Positions 1-8,213 of a stretch of DNA of 64,000 bases are shown here, in pieces (within the stretch, counting starts at the first letter, position 1; every line of letters begins with the position of its first letter). Position numbers and translations under genes: made by a program. The stretch is from Paenibacillus albus (lineage in GTDB: Bacteria > Bacillota > Bacilli > Paenibacillales > Paenibacillaceae). Location of the stretch: the NCBI RefSeq assembly GCF_003952225.1, contig NZ_CP034437.1, positions 1,004,001 through 1,068,000 on the forward strand, in the 5' to 3' direction. A model generated the notes under the pieces. It searched no databases. It worked only from the letters and a program-made list of their open reading frames with translations, and was not told the DNA's origin.

Positions 1-542
1 CCGTTGCGATCGTCGGTGCGGGCGAGATCGGCCGCGAGGTCGCGCGGCTTGCACGCGCATTCGATATGCGCGTCATTGCCGTTCGGCGCTCGGGCGGCAC
101 GATGCCGGAGGCCGATGTGGTGTACGATACGGGCCGTCTCGACGATGCGCTGCGGGAGGCGGACTATGTCGTGAACATTTTGCCGCTGACGGAGGAGACA
201 GCGCATCTGTTCCATGCGGAGCGGTTCGCTGTGATGAAGCGAAGCGCGTATTTCATCAACGTCGGGCGCGGAGGAACGGTGCGGACGGAGGATCTGGTGG
301 AGGCGCTTCAGCAGGGCATCATCGCAGGCGCCGGCCTCGATGTGTTCGAGCAGGAGCCGCTGCCGGCCGATCATCCGCTCTGGTCGCTGCCGAACGTCAT
401 CCTGACCCCGCATAACTCCGGCGGTCATACGGTTCGCAACGCGGAGCGGCTCGTGAAGCTGTTCATCTCGAACCTGCAGCATTACTTGGCGGGCGAGACC
501 GGAAGCATGCGCAATATTGTCGATTATTCGAAGCAGTATTGA
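1..542 (+). CDS. D-2-hydroxyacid dehydrogenase, C-terminal part (partial)
   Basis: The reading frame is already open at base 3 and the gene begins before the window. The visible part opens with a Rossmann NAD-binding motif, VAIVGAGEIGREVA. The family's catalytic pieces follow: INVGRGGTV with the substrate-binding Arg, LDVFEQEPLP with the Glu, and TPHNSGG with the His. This order is typical of NAD(P)-dependent D-isomer 2-hydroxyacid dehydrogenases, which reduce 2-keto acids. PHNSGG in place of the commoner PHxAG, and the short tail, resemble the glyoxylate/hydroxypyruvate reductase-like branch. The exact substrate cannot be told. It converges on the LysR gene across a repeat-bearing gap. Confidence 0.88.
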   Translation, partial: VAIVGAGEIGREVARLARAFDMRVIAVRRSGGTMPEADVVYDTGRLDDALREADYVVNILPLTEETAHLFHAERFAVMKRSAYFINVGRGGTVRTEDLVEALQQGIIAGAGLDVFEQEPLPADHPLWSLPNVILTPHNSGGHTVRNAERLVKLFISNLQHYLAGETGSMRNIVDYSKQY

Positions 543-576
543 TGGTAGCTGGGAGTGGCTGGGAGCGGGATCACCA

Positions 577-766
577 CCGAGAGTGCGGTTTTGCGACTCT
601 CAGCCTTGAACTAGCGTCGTTTTGCCGCTGAGTGTCTGATTTCTGGACTCTCACCAGCCTACGATCAGCTTCTGAGCGTTATCCTGCTGCCGAGAGTGCG
701 GTTTAGAAACTCTCAGCATCAAACTAGCGTCGATTTGCCGTCGAGAGTCTGATTTCTGGACTCTCC
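577..766. repeat. Two direct copies of a 77-nt GAGAG/CTCTC intergenic repeat
   Basis: The copies lie at 577-653 and 690-766, 113 nt apart. Both start CCGAGAGTGCGGTTT, pass through ACTCTCAGC, ACTAGCGTCG and TTTGCCG, and end TCTGATTTCTGGACTCTC. Each can pair GAGAGT with ACTCTC. The gap between the two flanking genes (543-881) holds no coding frame that I can support. Similar GAGAG/CTCTC boxes with different cores occur near 54.5 and 62 kb. Confidence 0.75.
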
Positions 767-837
767 TCTTTATTGTCCAAGCAAGCTAACCGCAATAATC
801 CATTTATTTTGCCAACAACTGCTGTTGCCAAAACACC

Positions 838-871
838 AGAGCTGGCTCCCTCACACAAGGGAGTCAGCTCT
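838..871. terminator. Bidirectional hairpin terminator
   Basis: AGAGCTGGCTCCCT pairs with AGGGAGTCAGCTCT (13 of 14 pairs) around a six-base loop. It sits between the convergent dehydrogenase and LysR genes. The T tracts on both sides are short. Confidence 0.7.
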
Positions 872-881
872 TTCTTCATAA

Positions 882-1772
882 TTACGTCTCAAAGCAAGCA
901 ATGAAGTGCTCCGCTCGGCGCGAGAGCTTATGATCCTTCAGCCAGACGATGCCGACATCCGATTCGAAATGGGCATCGCGCAGCTCCAGCATAGTCACTT
1001 GGTCCGAAGGGAAGGAAGCGATCACAGACTTCGGGAACACGGAGACGCCAATGCCCGCAGCGACGAGCGACATAATGATGGCGACGCTGGAGCATTCGCC
1101 GATTAGTTTCGGTTCGAGCCCTTTGCGCCTAAACTCTTGCACGATGTGCTCGTGCATGCGAATCGTCTTGTCCGTCTTTAAGGTGATGAAGTCGAATTCG
1201 GCAAGCTCTTCGATGCTGATTGCATGATCGCTTGCGGGCGGCGCCCAGGCGGCAGGCATGAGTGCCACGTACGGGTCGGACGGAAGCGAGTGCACAGCTA
1301 GCCGCGCCGGCGAAATATCCGACTCGAAAGGCAGCCGCGACACAACGAGCTCAATCGCGCGGTTGTTCAGCATTTCTCCGAGCGAGTAATGGTCACCTTC
1401 TGCGATTTTGTATGTAACGAAGGGATATTTCCCTCTGAACTGCTGAATCGGCCTGGGCAGAATCGAGACGCAGGAGACGACAGCGCCAATCGAGAGCATG
1501 CCCCTTACCCCGGCTTCGAGTTCTTTCACTTCGTTCACCGTCTCATCGAGCTGGAACAGCAGCGCTTCCGCCTTGTCTCTAAGCAATGCCCCCGCCGCGG
1601 TGAGCGTGAGCTCTTTATGCCCCCGTTCAAACAGCTTCGCGCCGAGCTCCTCCTCCATCAGCATAAGCTGGCGGCTCAATGGCGGCTGCTCCATATGAAG
1701 CAGCTTAGCTGCCCGCGTAATTTGCTTCTCCTGCGCAATGGTCAGGAAGTATTTGAGCTGTCTAATGTCCAT
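882..1772 (-). CDS. LysR-family transcriptional regulator
   Basis: The 296-residue length is normal for the family. Residues 1-60 form the winged helix-turn-helix typical of LysR proteins (RQLKYFLTIAQEKQITRAA, then PPLSRQL and LGAKLFER). The remainder is the periplasmic-binding-protein-like effector domain, roughly residues 90-290. The ATG at 1772 is preceded by GGAGGGAG. It is transcribed divergently from the branched-chain aminotransferase gene over a 123-bp gap that contains near-palindromic AT-rich sequence (ATACTTTAAAGGTAT, about 1794-1808). That is a plausible LysR T-N11-A type site. Control of the aminotransferase gene is inferred from this layout only, and the effector is unknown. Confidence 0.9.
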   Translation of the reverse strand: MDIRQLKYFLTIAQEKQITRAAKLLHMEQPPLSRQLMLMEEELGAKLFERGHKELTLTAAGALLRDKAEALLFQLDETVNEVKELEAGVRGMLSIGAVVSCVSILPRPIQQFRGKYPFVTYKIAEGDHYSLGEMLNNRAIELVVSRLPFESDISPARLAVHSLPSDPYVALMPAAWAPPASDHAISIEELAEFDFITLKTDKTIRMHEHIVQEFRRKGLEPKLIGECSSVAIIMSLVAAGIGVSVFPKSVIASFPSDQVTMLELRDAHFESDVGIVWLKDHKLSRRAEHFIACFET

Positions 1773-1895
1773 ATTTGCTCTCCCTCCACTACATACTTTA
1801 AAGGTATAGATAATCGACCTAATAGATATTTTATATATACCTCACATGGTGGTAGGATGCAATCAACAATCTACAATGAGGGAGAAGTGGAAAGT

Positions 1896-2990
1896 ATGAT
1901 CAGAGTCGAACAAAGCACGAATTTGAAAGCAAAACCGCCGCAGGGGGAGCTCGGTTTCGGGAAGTATTTTACCGACCATATGTTCATGCTCGATTACGAA
2001 GCGTCGCAGGGCTGGCATGATGCGCGCATCGTTCCGTACCAGCCGCTTACGCTGGACCCGGCAGCTAAAGTGTTTCATTACGGGCAGACGATCTTTGAAG
2101 GGTTAAAAGCGTACCACGGCAGTGACGGCCGCGTTCGGCTGTTCCGTCCGGAAGCGAATATCGCGAGAATGAACCGTTCAAATGTGCGTATGAGCGTGCC
2201 GGAATTGGACAGTGAGCTGTTCCTTGCCGCGCTGGAGCGTCTGATTGAAGTCGATGCTGCTTGGATTCCATCCGAGCCGGGCACTTCGCTCTATATTCGT
2301 CCTTTCGTTATTGCGACGCAAGCGCTGCTGGGGGTTGCTCCGTCCGAGCAGTATCAATTTGCCATCATTATGTCGCCCGTAGGCGCTTACTACCCAGAAG
2401 GCATCAATCCGGTCCGCATCTTTGTTGAATCCGAGCATGTCCGTGCGTCCGTCGGCGGGGTGGGCGAAGCGAAGACTGCAGGCAATTATGCGGCTACATT
2501 CATGTCCCAGCAGACTGCAAAAGAATCAGGCTACACGCAGGTCATGTGGCTGGATTCGGCGCAGCACCGGTATATTGAGGAAGTTGGCAGCATGAATGTG
2601 TTCTTCTGCATCGACGGCAAGGTGTGTACGCCTGCATTATCGGGCAGCATTCTTGCAGGGGTAACGCGAAGCTCCATTATTCAACTTCTGGAGAGCTGGG
2701 GGATTGAGGTCCTGGAGCGGGCTATTACGATTGAAGAAGTATATGAGGCAGGCCGTGCGGGCTTATTGGAGGAATCCTTCGGCACCGGAACGGCAGCCGT
2801 TGTGTCGCCAATCGGGGAGCTGTGCTGGCGGGGCGAGCAGCTCCTTATTGGTGATGGCCGCACAGGCGCGCTGTCTAAAAGGCTGTATGACACGCTGACG
2901 GGCATTCAGTACGGCACGGTGGAGGATCGTTTCGGCTGGATGAGAGAAACGGGTTTACAGGGGATCATACGTTCTGATATTATGGAATAA
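1896..2990 (+). CDS. ilvE: Branched-chain-amino-acid aminotransferase
   Basis: A PLP-dependent fold-type IV transaminase of 364 residues, which interconverts Leu/Ile/Val and their 2-keto acids. GEAKTAGNYAA contains the expected Schiff-base lysine (Lys193 from this start). EEVGSMNVFF and LAGVTRSSI are conserved family segments, and the length fits the longer eukaryote-like ilvE class. The ATG at 1896 has GAGGGAG 11 nt upstream. The frame is open far upstream of this and an in-frame ATG at 1858 exists, but it has no spaced ribosome binding site. The divergent LysR gene is the likely regulator. No T-box or leucine-rich leader is visible in the short upstream gap. Confidence 0.93.
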   Translation: MIRVEQSTNLKAKPPQGELGFGKYFTDHMFMLDYEASQGWHDARIVPYQPLTLDPAAKVFHYGQTIFEGLKAYHGSDGRVRLFRPEANIARMNRSNVRMSVPELDSELFLAALERLIEVDAAWIPSEPGTSLYIRPFVIATQALLGVAPSEQYQFAIIMSPVGAYYPEGINPVRIFVESEHVRASVGGVGEAKTAGNYAATFMSQQTAKESGYTQVMWLDSAQHRYIEEVGSMNVFFCIDGKVCTPALSGSILAGVTRSSIIQLLESWGIEVLERAITIEEVYEAGRAGLLEESFGTGTAAVVSPIGELCWRGEQLLIGDGRTGALSKRLYDTLTGIQYGTVEDRFGWMRETGLQGIIRSDIME

Positions 2991-3035
2991 AATAGAAAAT
3001 ATTCATGCCAATTCGGGAGAATCGCGGTCTGGCCT

Positions 3036-4361
3036 CTAATGCTTACGTCTCGCGGCGACCAGGCGAGAGGCAAGCAACACAATGACGATGAGCGCTGCGC
3101 TTAGGCAGAGGCCGATACGCTCATTGCGGTGCAGCAGTGCGCCGGAGAGTGCGATCAGGATGAAGCCAATGGCCACATATGCGGCGTATGGATGAACGAT
3201 TGTGCGGCGCGGTTTGTGAGCTGGATGTTGGCTGGCATGCAGCTTCAAGTAGGCTGCCAGAATGAGAATCCAGTTCAAGATGAGCATGACGCCTGCTGCC
3301 GTTGTGACATATTCGTACATGGTGTTCGGCAGCACGTAAGAGCAGCCGATGGATACGGCTAAGGCGGCTGCGGTCAGCAGCAACGACTTCCATGCGACGC
3401 CTCTTCGGTTCAGCGCAGCGAGCCCTCGTGGCGCGTCCCCATCTTCTGCGAGAGAGACGACGATGCGGCTGATCGAGAAGAGTGCGCCGACCATGGTGGA
3501 GAAAGCTGCGCTTATGATGACGAGATTGAACAAGGAATCGAGGTATGGAATGGAGAAGGCCGATAGCGCGGTGACGAACGGACTTGTTGCTTCGCTGAGC
3601 CCGCGCCAATCCGCCATACGCAGCACCAAGTACAGTGCCAGCACATAGATGAGCACGAGTGAGAGGAGCAGCGCCGTTCCGGACTTCATAATATCTTCTT
3701 TGCGCCGCAGCTCCGAAGCGGTAACGCCGACAACCTCGATGCCGCCGAAGGAGAAGAAGATGATAACCATCGCTGACCAGAGCCCTTTGACGCCGTGCGG
3801 GAACCAAGGATGCACGCCAACTGTGGCAGCAGCTGCAGTTGTTGCTGGGTGAATCGCTCCGAATACGAAAAGGGCACCGAACACAATGAAGCCGACCAGA
3901 ATCGCCAGCTTGACGATCGCGAAGGTGGATTCGACCTGGCTGAAGTTGCGGACACCAAGGAAGTTAATGCCGAAGCCGAGCGCCGCGTACGCAATCGCGA
4001 ATACGCCAAGCGGTACATTCGGGAACCAATACTCCGTGAAGGTCGATAGGGCGACGATCTCGCTGGACATGATGAGTACGCCGGACAGCCAGTATACCCA
4101 GCCGGATAAGAAGCCTGCGGAACGTCCGAACGCTATTCTGGCGTAGGCGCGGAACGAACCGGGCTGCGGATCATTCGCGGTCATTTGGGCAAGCGATGCG
4201 AAGACGATGAACGTAGTGACCCCAGCGATCATGTATCCAATGAGCACCGAGGGGCCAGCCGTTCGGATGGATAGTCCGGTTCCGAGGAAGAAGCCTGCTC
4301 CGATGATGGACCCGACGCCAATGAGTGACAGCTGCTGCCATGATAATCCTTTCTCATGCAT
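3036..4361 (-). CDS. Amino-acid permease, APC superfamily
   Basis: This 441-residue integral membrane protein has about 12 hydrophobic segments. The N-terminus carries the APC signature IGVGSIIGAGFFLGTG, the unwound first helix that binds substrate. It resembles GABA/aromatic/D-serine permeases of the AAT type, but the substrate cannot be assigned. The ATG at 4361 has AGGAG eight bases upstream. It converges on ilvE with only 45 bp between stop codons and no obvious terminator. It diverges from the glutaminase-domain gene. The C-terminus ends in a short basic tail (RLVAARRKH), consistent with a cytoplasmic end. Confidence 0.88.
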   Translation of the reverse strand: MHEKGLSWQQLSLIGVGSIIGAGFFLGTGLSIRTAGPSVLIGYMIAGVTTFIVFASLAQMTANDPQPGSFRAYARIAFGRSAGFLSGWVYWLSGVLIMSSEIVALSTFTEYWFPNVPLGVFAIAYAALGFGINFLGVRNFSQVESTFAIVKLAILVGFIVFGALFVFGAIHPATTAAAATVGVHPWFPHGVKGLWSAMVIIFFSFGGIEVVGVTASELRRKEDIMKSGTALLLSLVLIYVLALYLVLRMADWRGLSEATSPFVTALSAFSIPYLDSLFNLVIISAAFSTMVGALFSISRIVVSLAEDGDAPRGLAALNRRGVAWKSLLLTAAALAVSIGCSYVLPNTMYEYVTTAAGVMLILNWILILAAYLKLHASQHPAHKPRRTIVHPYAAYVAIGFILIALSGALLHRNERIGLCLSAALIVIVLLASRLVAARRKH

Positions 4362-4478
4362 AAGAATAGCTCCTTTCTTCGTTTCCGTATCGCGGGTGGT
4401 AAATATCCCAGCCGTTGTCAGTATGTCCGCATGGGGCTGCTGTTATCAGGTTTTCGATTAGAGCAAGGCAGCTTGTTT

Positions 4479-4513
4479 AGCCGGGAAGCATCTTACGTTA
4501 AGGGCTCCCGGCT
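4479..4513 (+). terminator. Terminator-like hairpin in the leader of the glutaminase-domain gene
   Basis: AGCCGGGA pairs with TCCCGGCT and is followed by TTGTATGTTTT. It lies 36 nt upstream of the ATG at 4550 and between divergent genes, so it does not follow a gene on the plus strand. It may be an attenuator or simply structure in the leader. No ligand-binding fold was recognised. Confidence 0.4.
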
Positions 4514-4549
4514 TTGTATGTTTTCAAGATGGGAGAGGGGGAACGCAGG

Positions 4550-5263
4550 ATGGTGGTTATCGGGCTCATCGGCGATTACAAGCCCGAGGTGAAAGCCCAT
4601 GTGGCGATTCCGCTCGCGCTTGCGCTTGCGGCGGAAGACGTCGGCTGCGAAGTGCGATATGAATGGATTCCGACTTCGGAGCTGGACGAGCACCCGGAGA
4701 GCAAGCTTGCCTCTTATAACGCGCTATGGTCGGTACCGGCAAGTCCATACGCAAGCATGCAAGGCGCGCTGAACGGCATTCGCTTCGCACGTGAGCACAG
4801 CATTCCGCTGCTCGGCACTTGCGGCGGGTTTCAGCATATGGTCATCGAATATGCGCGAAATGTGCTTGGCCTTGCAGAGGCGGATCATCAGGAAGTGAAT
4901 CCGGACGCCTCTATGCTCTTAGTCACGCCGCTTACCTGCACGCTCCGTGAAACAACGGATACGTTCATCCTTACACCGAGCTCGCTCGTTGCTAAATCCT
5001 ATGGACAGAATGAAATTACAGAGCAATACGGGACTTGCAGCTATGGGCTTAATGCAGCGTTTCTCTCTAGATTCGAGAGCAGCGGAATGCCTGTCGTTGG
5101 CGTAGACACGGAGGGCATCCCCCGGATAATGGAGCTTACATCGCATCCGTTCTATATCGGAGCCTTGTTTCAACCGGAGCGCTCTGCGCTTCGGAATGAA
5201 GTTCATCCGCTGATCAAGGCTTATTTGCAAGCAGCGCTGGGCTATACTAGTGCAAGGTCATGA
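4550..5263 (+). CDS. Stand-alone CTP-synthase-type class I glutamine amidotransferase domain
   Basis: A protein of 237 residues resembling only the C-terminal glutaminase half of CTP synthase, with no amidoligase half. IGLIGDYKPEVKAH at the N-terminus matches the start of that domain. LLGTCGGFQHM is the nucleophile elbow, with Cys in GTCGG. A His-containing segment near TSHPFYIGALFQPE matches the FHPE-like catalytic end. I recall a family called CTP synthase C-terminal region-related, with some selenocysteine members; this one has Cys. The ATG at 4550 has GGAGAGGGGG at good spacing; earlier in-frame TTG and ATG codons are less well placed. The acceptor of the ammonia is unknown. A VOC gene follows closely. 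Confidence 0.8.
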   Translation: MVVIGLIGDYKPEVKAHVAIPLALALAAEDVGCEVRYEWIPTSELDEHPESKLASYNALWSVPASPYASMQGALNGIRFAREHSIPLLGTCGGFQHMVIEYARNVLGLAEADHQEVNPDASMLLVTPLTCTLRETTDTFILTPSSLVAKSYGQNEITEQYGTCSYGLNAAFLSRFESSGMPVVGVDTEGIPRIMELTSHPFYIGALFQPERSALRNEVHPLIKAYLQAALGYTSARS

Positions 5264-5297
5264 GAGTGATCATTATAAGCAAGAGAGGATGTTGGAC

Positions 5298-5705
5298 ATG
5301 GGAAGCTTAACGCCATATATTCAATCGGAGGACGCGCGGGCGCACGCTGCATTTTATGTGGAGGCGTTCGGCGGCGAAATTCTGTCTGTCATGACCCATG
5401 AGCAACTTATGGGCGCGCAGCATAAATTTAAAGATAAAGTGATGCATCTCAGCATGGTCGTGGCTGGCGGCAATTCCATCTTCATGTCGGACCGGATGGA
5501 AGCGCTCGAGTACGGGACAGCCATCACACTCAGCATGTCCTATTCTACGGAGGCAGAAGCGAACGAAGTATTCGGGAAGCTGTCGGCAGGCGGCAATGTG
5601 CGTTATCCAATCGCGATGCAGCCGTTCGGCATCTATTACGGGGAGCTAGTCGATCGGTTTGGCGTGACATGGAGCATTACGGTAGAATCGCAAACAACCA
5701 AGTAG
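5298..5705 (+). CDS. VOC-fold (glyoxalase/PhnB-like) protein
   Basis: A 135-residue single-module vicinal-oxygen-chelate protein. SLTPYIQSEDARAHAAFYVEAFGG is a typical PhnB-like N-terminus, and FGIYYGELVDRFGVTWSI is the matching C-terminal strand pair. Such proteins bind small molecules or metals, but no particular reaction can be assigned. The ATG at 5298 has GAGAGG nine bases upstream. An upstream in-frame start would overlap the preceding gene by 14 bases. It lies 34 bp after the glutaminase-domain gene and is probably cotranscribed. A strong terminator follows. Confidence 0.82.
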   Translation: MGSLTPYIQSEDARAHAAFYVEAFGGEILSVMTHEQLMGAQHKFKDKVMHLSMVVAGGNSIFMSDRMEALEYGTAITLSMSYSTEAEANEVFGKLSAGGNVRYPIAMQPFGIYYGELVDRFGVTWSITVESQTTK

Positions 5706-5717
5706 CGTGCATATTAG

Positions 5718-5753
5718 AGAGCAGGGTACATCGTGTACCGTGCTCTTTTTTTA
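5718..5753 (+). terminator. Rho-independent terminator
   Basis: AGAGCA-GGGTACA pairs with TGTACC-G-TGCTCT around a TCG loop and runs into seven T residues. It closes the glutaminase/VOC unit. Confidence 0.9.
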
Positions 5754-5819
5754 TTTTGAAGGTATTCCGGGCAATGTAATCTTAATAATATCTGTAAGAA
5801 GGACGGCATAAAGCTTAAC

Positions 5820-5836
5820 AATTGTAGCTTACAATT
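5820..5836. promoter_or_regulatory. Palindromic operator-like site upstream of the YbhN/GT4 pair
   Basis: AATTGTA-GCT-TACAATT is a perfect 7-bp inverted repeat with a 3-base centre, about 40 nt upstream of the GTG start at 5878. The position suits a repressor site, but no regulator gene adjoins it. Confidence 0.4.
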
Positions 5837-5877
5837 AAGAGATGGCTTCTACCGATAGGGAAAGGAAGTGAAACAAG

Positions 5878-6885
5878 GTGGCGGTGCTGCGAAGATTAAC
5901 GCCAGCTGTGCTAAAGGCCGTATTCTTGGCGGTCATCGTCTTCTTCATCGTGCGGAATATTCCGCTCAAGCTATCGGACATTACTTCATTTCTACTGAAA
6001 GCGAATGTGGAATTCTACGCATCATTGGCTCTGTTTGCACTCTTCCTGATGCTGCAAGCAGGCATCTGGGTGATGATTGTGAATGCCGTCGGCAAAGAGG
6101 GCCGGCGTTCGGGAGAAGGGAGCGGCTTGCTGCGACTGCTGCCCGGTCTGCAAATTTTTATTAACTCGCAATTCGCGAAGTACATCCCCGGAGGCTTCTG
6201 GAATTACGCCGGACGCATCGTGCTTGCATCTCGCGCAGGCGTACCTCTGAATGTACAGTTCTCCGCGATCATTTATGAGAATGTGCTCCTCGTCTCGGCC
6301 GCGCTGATCTACGCTTTGATGCTTGCTGTAACGTTGGGCACGCCTCTTCAGCTCGTTCTGCTGGGCGTGGTGGTTGGCGGCGCTTTGATCTACTTTTATT
6401 ATCCGCGAGTTGCCGCTTGGACGGGCAGAATGTTTGAGCGGGCCTCCAAGTGGAAGCTGCTGCAGCGGGCGATCGCGAGGTTCTCGGGGCCATTCGGTGA
6501 TAATCGCCTTAGTGAGGCGAAAGCGGTGCTCACACGCAATCAATTTTTCGGTTATTTGGCTTGTTTTCTCGGCAGCCATTTCATTATGGGCATCGCCTTC
6601 TGGATGCTGACGAGCAGCTTCAGCGGCGAGCGTATCGGCCTGTTCTATGCGGCAGGGACGTTCGCAACGTCGTGGCTTCTAGGCTTATTCAGTCCTCTAC
6701 CGGGCGGGCTTGGTGTCCGCGAAGGGTTTCTCGTTTATTTTCTATCGCTTAAGCTTGGGGCAGATGTGGCACTGCATATTTCGGTGATTGCGCGGCTGTG
6801 GAACATCATGGCGGAGGTTGCATTTTGGGCCGTGATTCAATCCCTTACTTACCTGAAGAGAAAGGTGAAGGTCTATGAAGCGTAG
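5878..6885 (+). CDS. YbhN/UPF0104-type polytopic membrane protein (LPG synthase TM-like)
   Basis: The 335-residue protein has about eight membrane segments. It belongs to the family sharing the membrane half of lysylphosphatidylglycerol synthase. The C-terminal hallmark FSPLPGGLGVREG is present, as is the QFAKYIPGGFWNYAGR segment. No cytoplasmic aminoacyl-transferase domain is attached. Family members act in lipid or glycolipid translocation or anchoring. The start is GTG at 5878 with AAAGGAAG upstream. The following GT4 gene overlaps it by 11 bases, so the two are translationally coupled. A joint role in making or exporting a glycolipid or surface glycan is inferred. Confidence 0.82.
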   Translation: MAVLRRLTPAVLKAVFLAVIVFFIVRNIPLKLSDITSFLLKANVEFYASLALFALFLMLQAGIWVMIVNAVGKEGRRSGEGSGLLRLLPGLQIFINSQFAKYIPGGFWNYAGRIVLASRAGVPLNVQFSAIIYENVLLVSAALIYALMLAVTLGTPLQLVLLGVVVGGALIYFYYPRVAAWTGRMFERASKWKLLQRAIARFSGPFGDNRLSEAKAVLTRNQFFGYLACFLGSHFIMGIAFWMLTSSFSGERIGLFYAAGTFATSWLLGLFSPLPGGLGVREGFLVYFLSLKLGADVALHISVIARLWNIMAEVAFWAVIQSLTYLKRKVKVYEA

Positions 6886-8080
6886 GAAAATCGTTCTCGT
6901 TACAGGGGTATTCCCTCCTGGGATCGGCGGCATGCAGAACTACTATTACAATTTATCCAAGCATACGAAGCATGGGATGACCGTCATCGCGCCGGAGTAT
7001 AAGGGGAGTGCGGAATTCGATAGCGATCAGCCGTTCACGATTGTCCGCGGATCCTTCATGCGTGATGAACAAGTCGATGTAACTAGCTGGAGAAGGCTGT
7101 TTCGCCAAGTTCGGCGCACAATGCGCAGCGAAGATCCGGATGTAACGGTTTACGGCTATGTTCTCATTGGCTTCATTGGGCTGCTGCTGCGCATCTTCAG
7201 CGGCAGACGGTATGTGATTTCGACACATGGCATGGATATGCTCATGTTCAGGAAATATATAGGGCTAAACCAAATTGTGAAGCTCATTCTGCGCAAAGCA
7301 GACGGCGTTCTGACCAACAGCGAGTATACGAGGCGTCTCGTACGGCAATATGGGGTTCATCCTGATCGAATCGGCATCGTCAATCCGGGCGTGGAGAAGA
7401 TCTATGAGAAGAAAGCGGTGAACAGAGAGCTTGTGCAGCAGCACGGCTTGGAAGGCAAGTATGTCATTCTATCGGTTGGTCGGCTCGTGGTGCGCAAAGG
7501 CAATGATCGGACGATTGAGGCGATGCCTGCGATTCTGGAGCAAATCCCGAATGCCGTGTATGTCATCGTCGGCGACGGTCCGGACCGTGAGCGGCTGGAG
7601 ACACTCGCCCGCACGCTAGGCGTGACGGACGCTGTACGGTTCATCGGCAGCGTCAGCGGAGGCGAGCTGCTCAATGAATACTTCAATCTGGCGGACCAAT
7701 TCATAATGGCGTGCCGGGAGCTTGAGAAGGGCGATGCGGAAGGGTTCGGCATCGTCTATTTGGAGGCTGCGTCCGCAGGCGTGCCGGTTATTGCAGGACG
7801 CTCCGGGGGAGCAGTGGAAGCGGTGCTGGACGGTGAGACCGGTATGGTGGTCGACCCTCATTCACCTGCAGCGATTGCGGACATGATCGTCCACCTTGCC
7901 CGGAACCCCGCGCTGCGAGAGCAGTTGGTGCGCAGCGGCTACAAGCGGGCGAAGACACAGTTCCAGCACGAGGTGCTGGCAGAGCTGTTCGACCAGTACG
8001 TTGGGCGGGTGTGCGCCCGCCCGGCCACGAGATGGAGACGCGCCCGTGCAGGGGAAACGGCGGTTAGCAAAAGATCTTAA
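6875..8080 (+). CDS. GT4-family glycosyltransferase
   Basis: A 401-residue GT-B fold enzyme. The N-terminal acceptor domain begins with the glycine-rich loop FPPGIGGMQNYYYNL. The nucleotide-sugar domain begins near ILSVGRLVVRKG, and VIVGDGPD follows. The donor-binding EX7E motif appears in EGFGIVYLEAASAGVPVIAG. It probably acts at the cytoplasmic face on a lipid-linked or phospholipid acceptor. The sugar and acceptor are unknown. It overlaps the YbhN-type gene and ends shortly before a strong terminator, which makes a two-gene operon. Confidence 0.9.
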   Translation: MKRRKIVLVTGVFPPGIGGMQNYYYNLSKHTKHGMTVIAPEYKGSAEFDSDQPFTIVRGSFMRDEQVDVTSWRRLFRQVRRTMRSEDPDVTVYGYVLIGFIGLLLRIFSGRRYVISTHGMDMLMFRKYIGLNQIVKLILRKADGVLTNSEYTRRLVRQYGVHPDRIGIVNPGVEKIYEKKAVNRELVQQHGLEGKYVILSVGRLVVRKGNDRTIEAMPAILEQIPNAVYVIVGDGPDRERLETLARTLGVTDAVRFIGSVSGGELLNEYFNLADQFIMACRELEKGDAEGFGIVYLEAASAGVPVIAGRSGGAVEAVLDGETGMVVDPHSPAAIADMIVHLARNPALREQLVRSGYKRAKTQFQHEVLAELFDQYVGRVCARPATRWRRARAGETAVSKRS

Positions 8081-8102
8081 TCGAGTGCGGCATCCCATTC
8101 CA

Positions 8103-8146
8103 AAATAATAAGCCGTGCAGCACGTAGGCTGCACGGCTTATTATTT
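8103..8146. terminator. Strong hairpin terminator
   Basis: AAATAATAAGCCGTGCAG (8103-8120) pairs perfectly over 18 bp with 8129-8146 around an eight-base loop. It ends the YbhN/GT4 unit. Confidence 0.93.
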
Positions 8147-8213
8147 GTCCATCACCTGCCTGTGCTACAATGGAAGTAGAATAATCTCCATACAAGGGGG
8201 CGGGCATCATCTT

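Noticed and set aside
1389..1895. Long open frame upstream of the aminotransferase
   Set aside because: It runs antisense through the LysR gene and has no ribosome site; the family-length protein starts at 1896.
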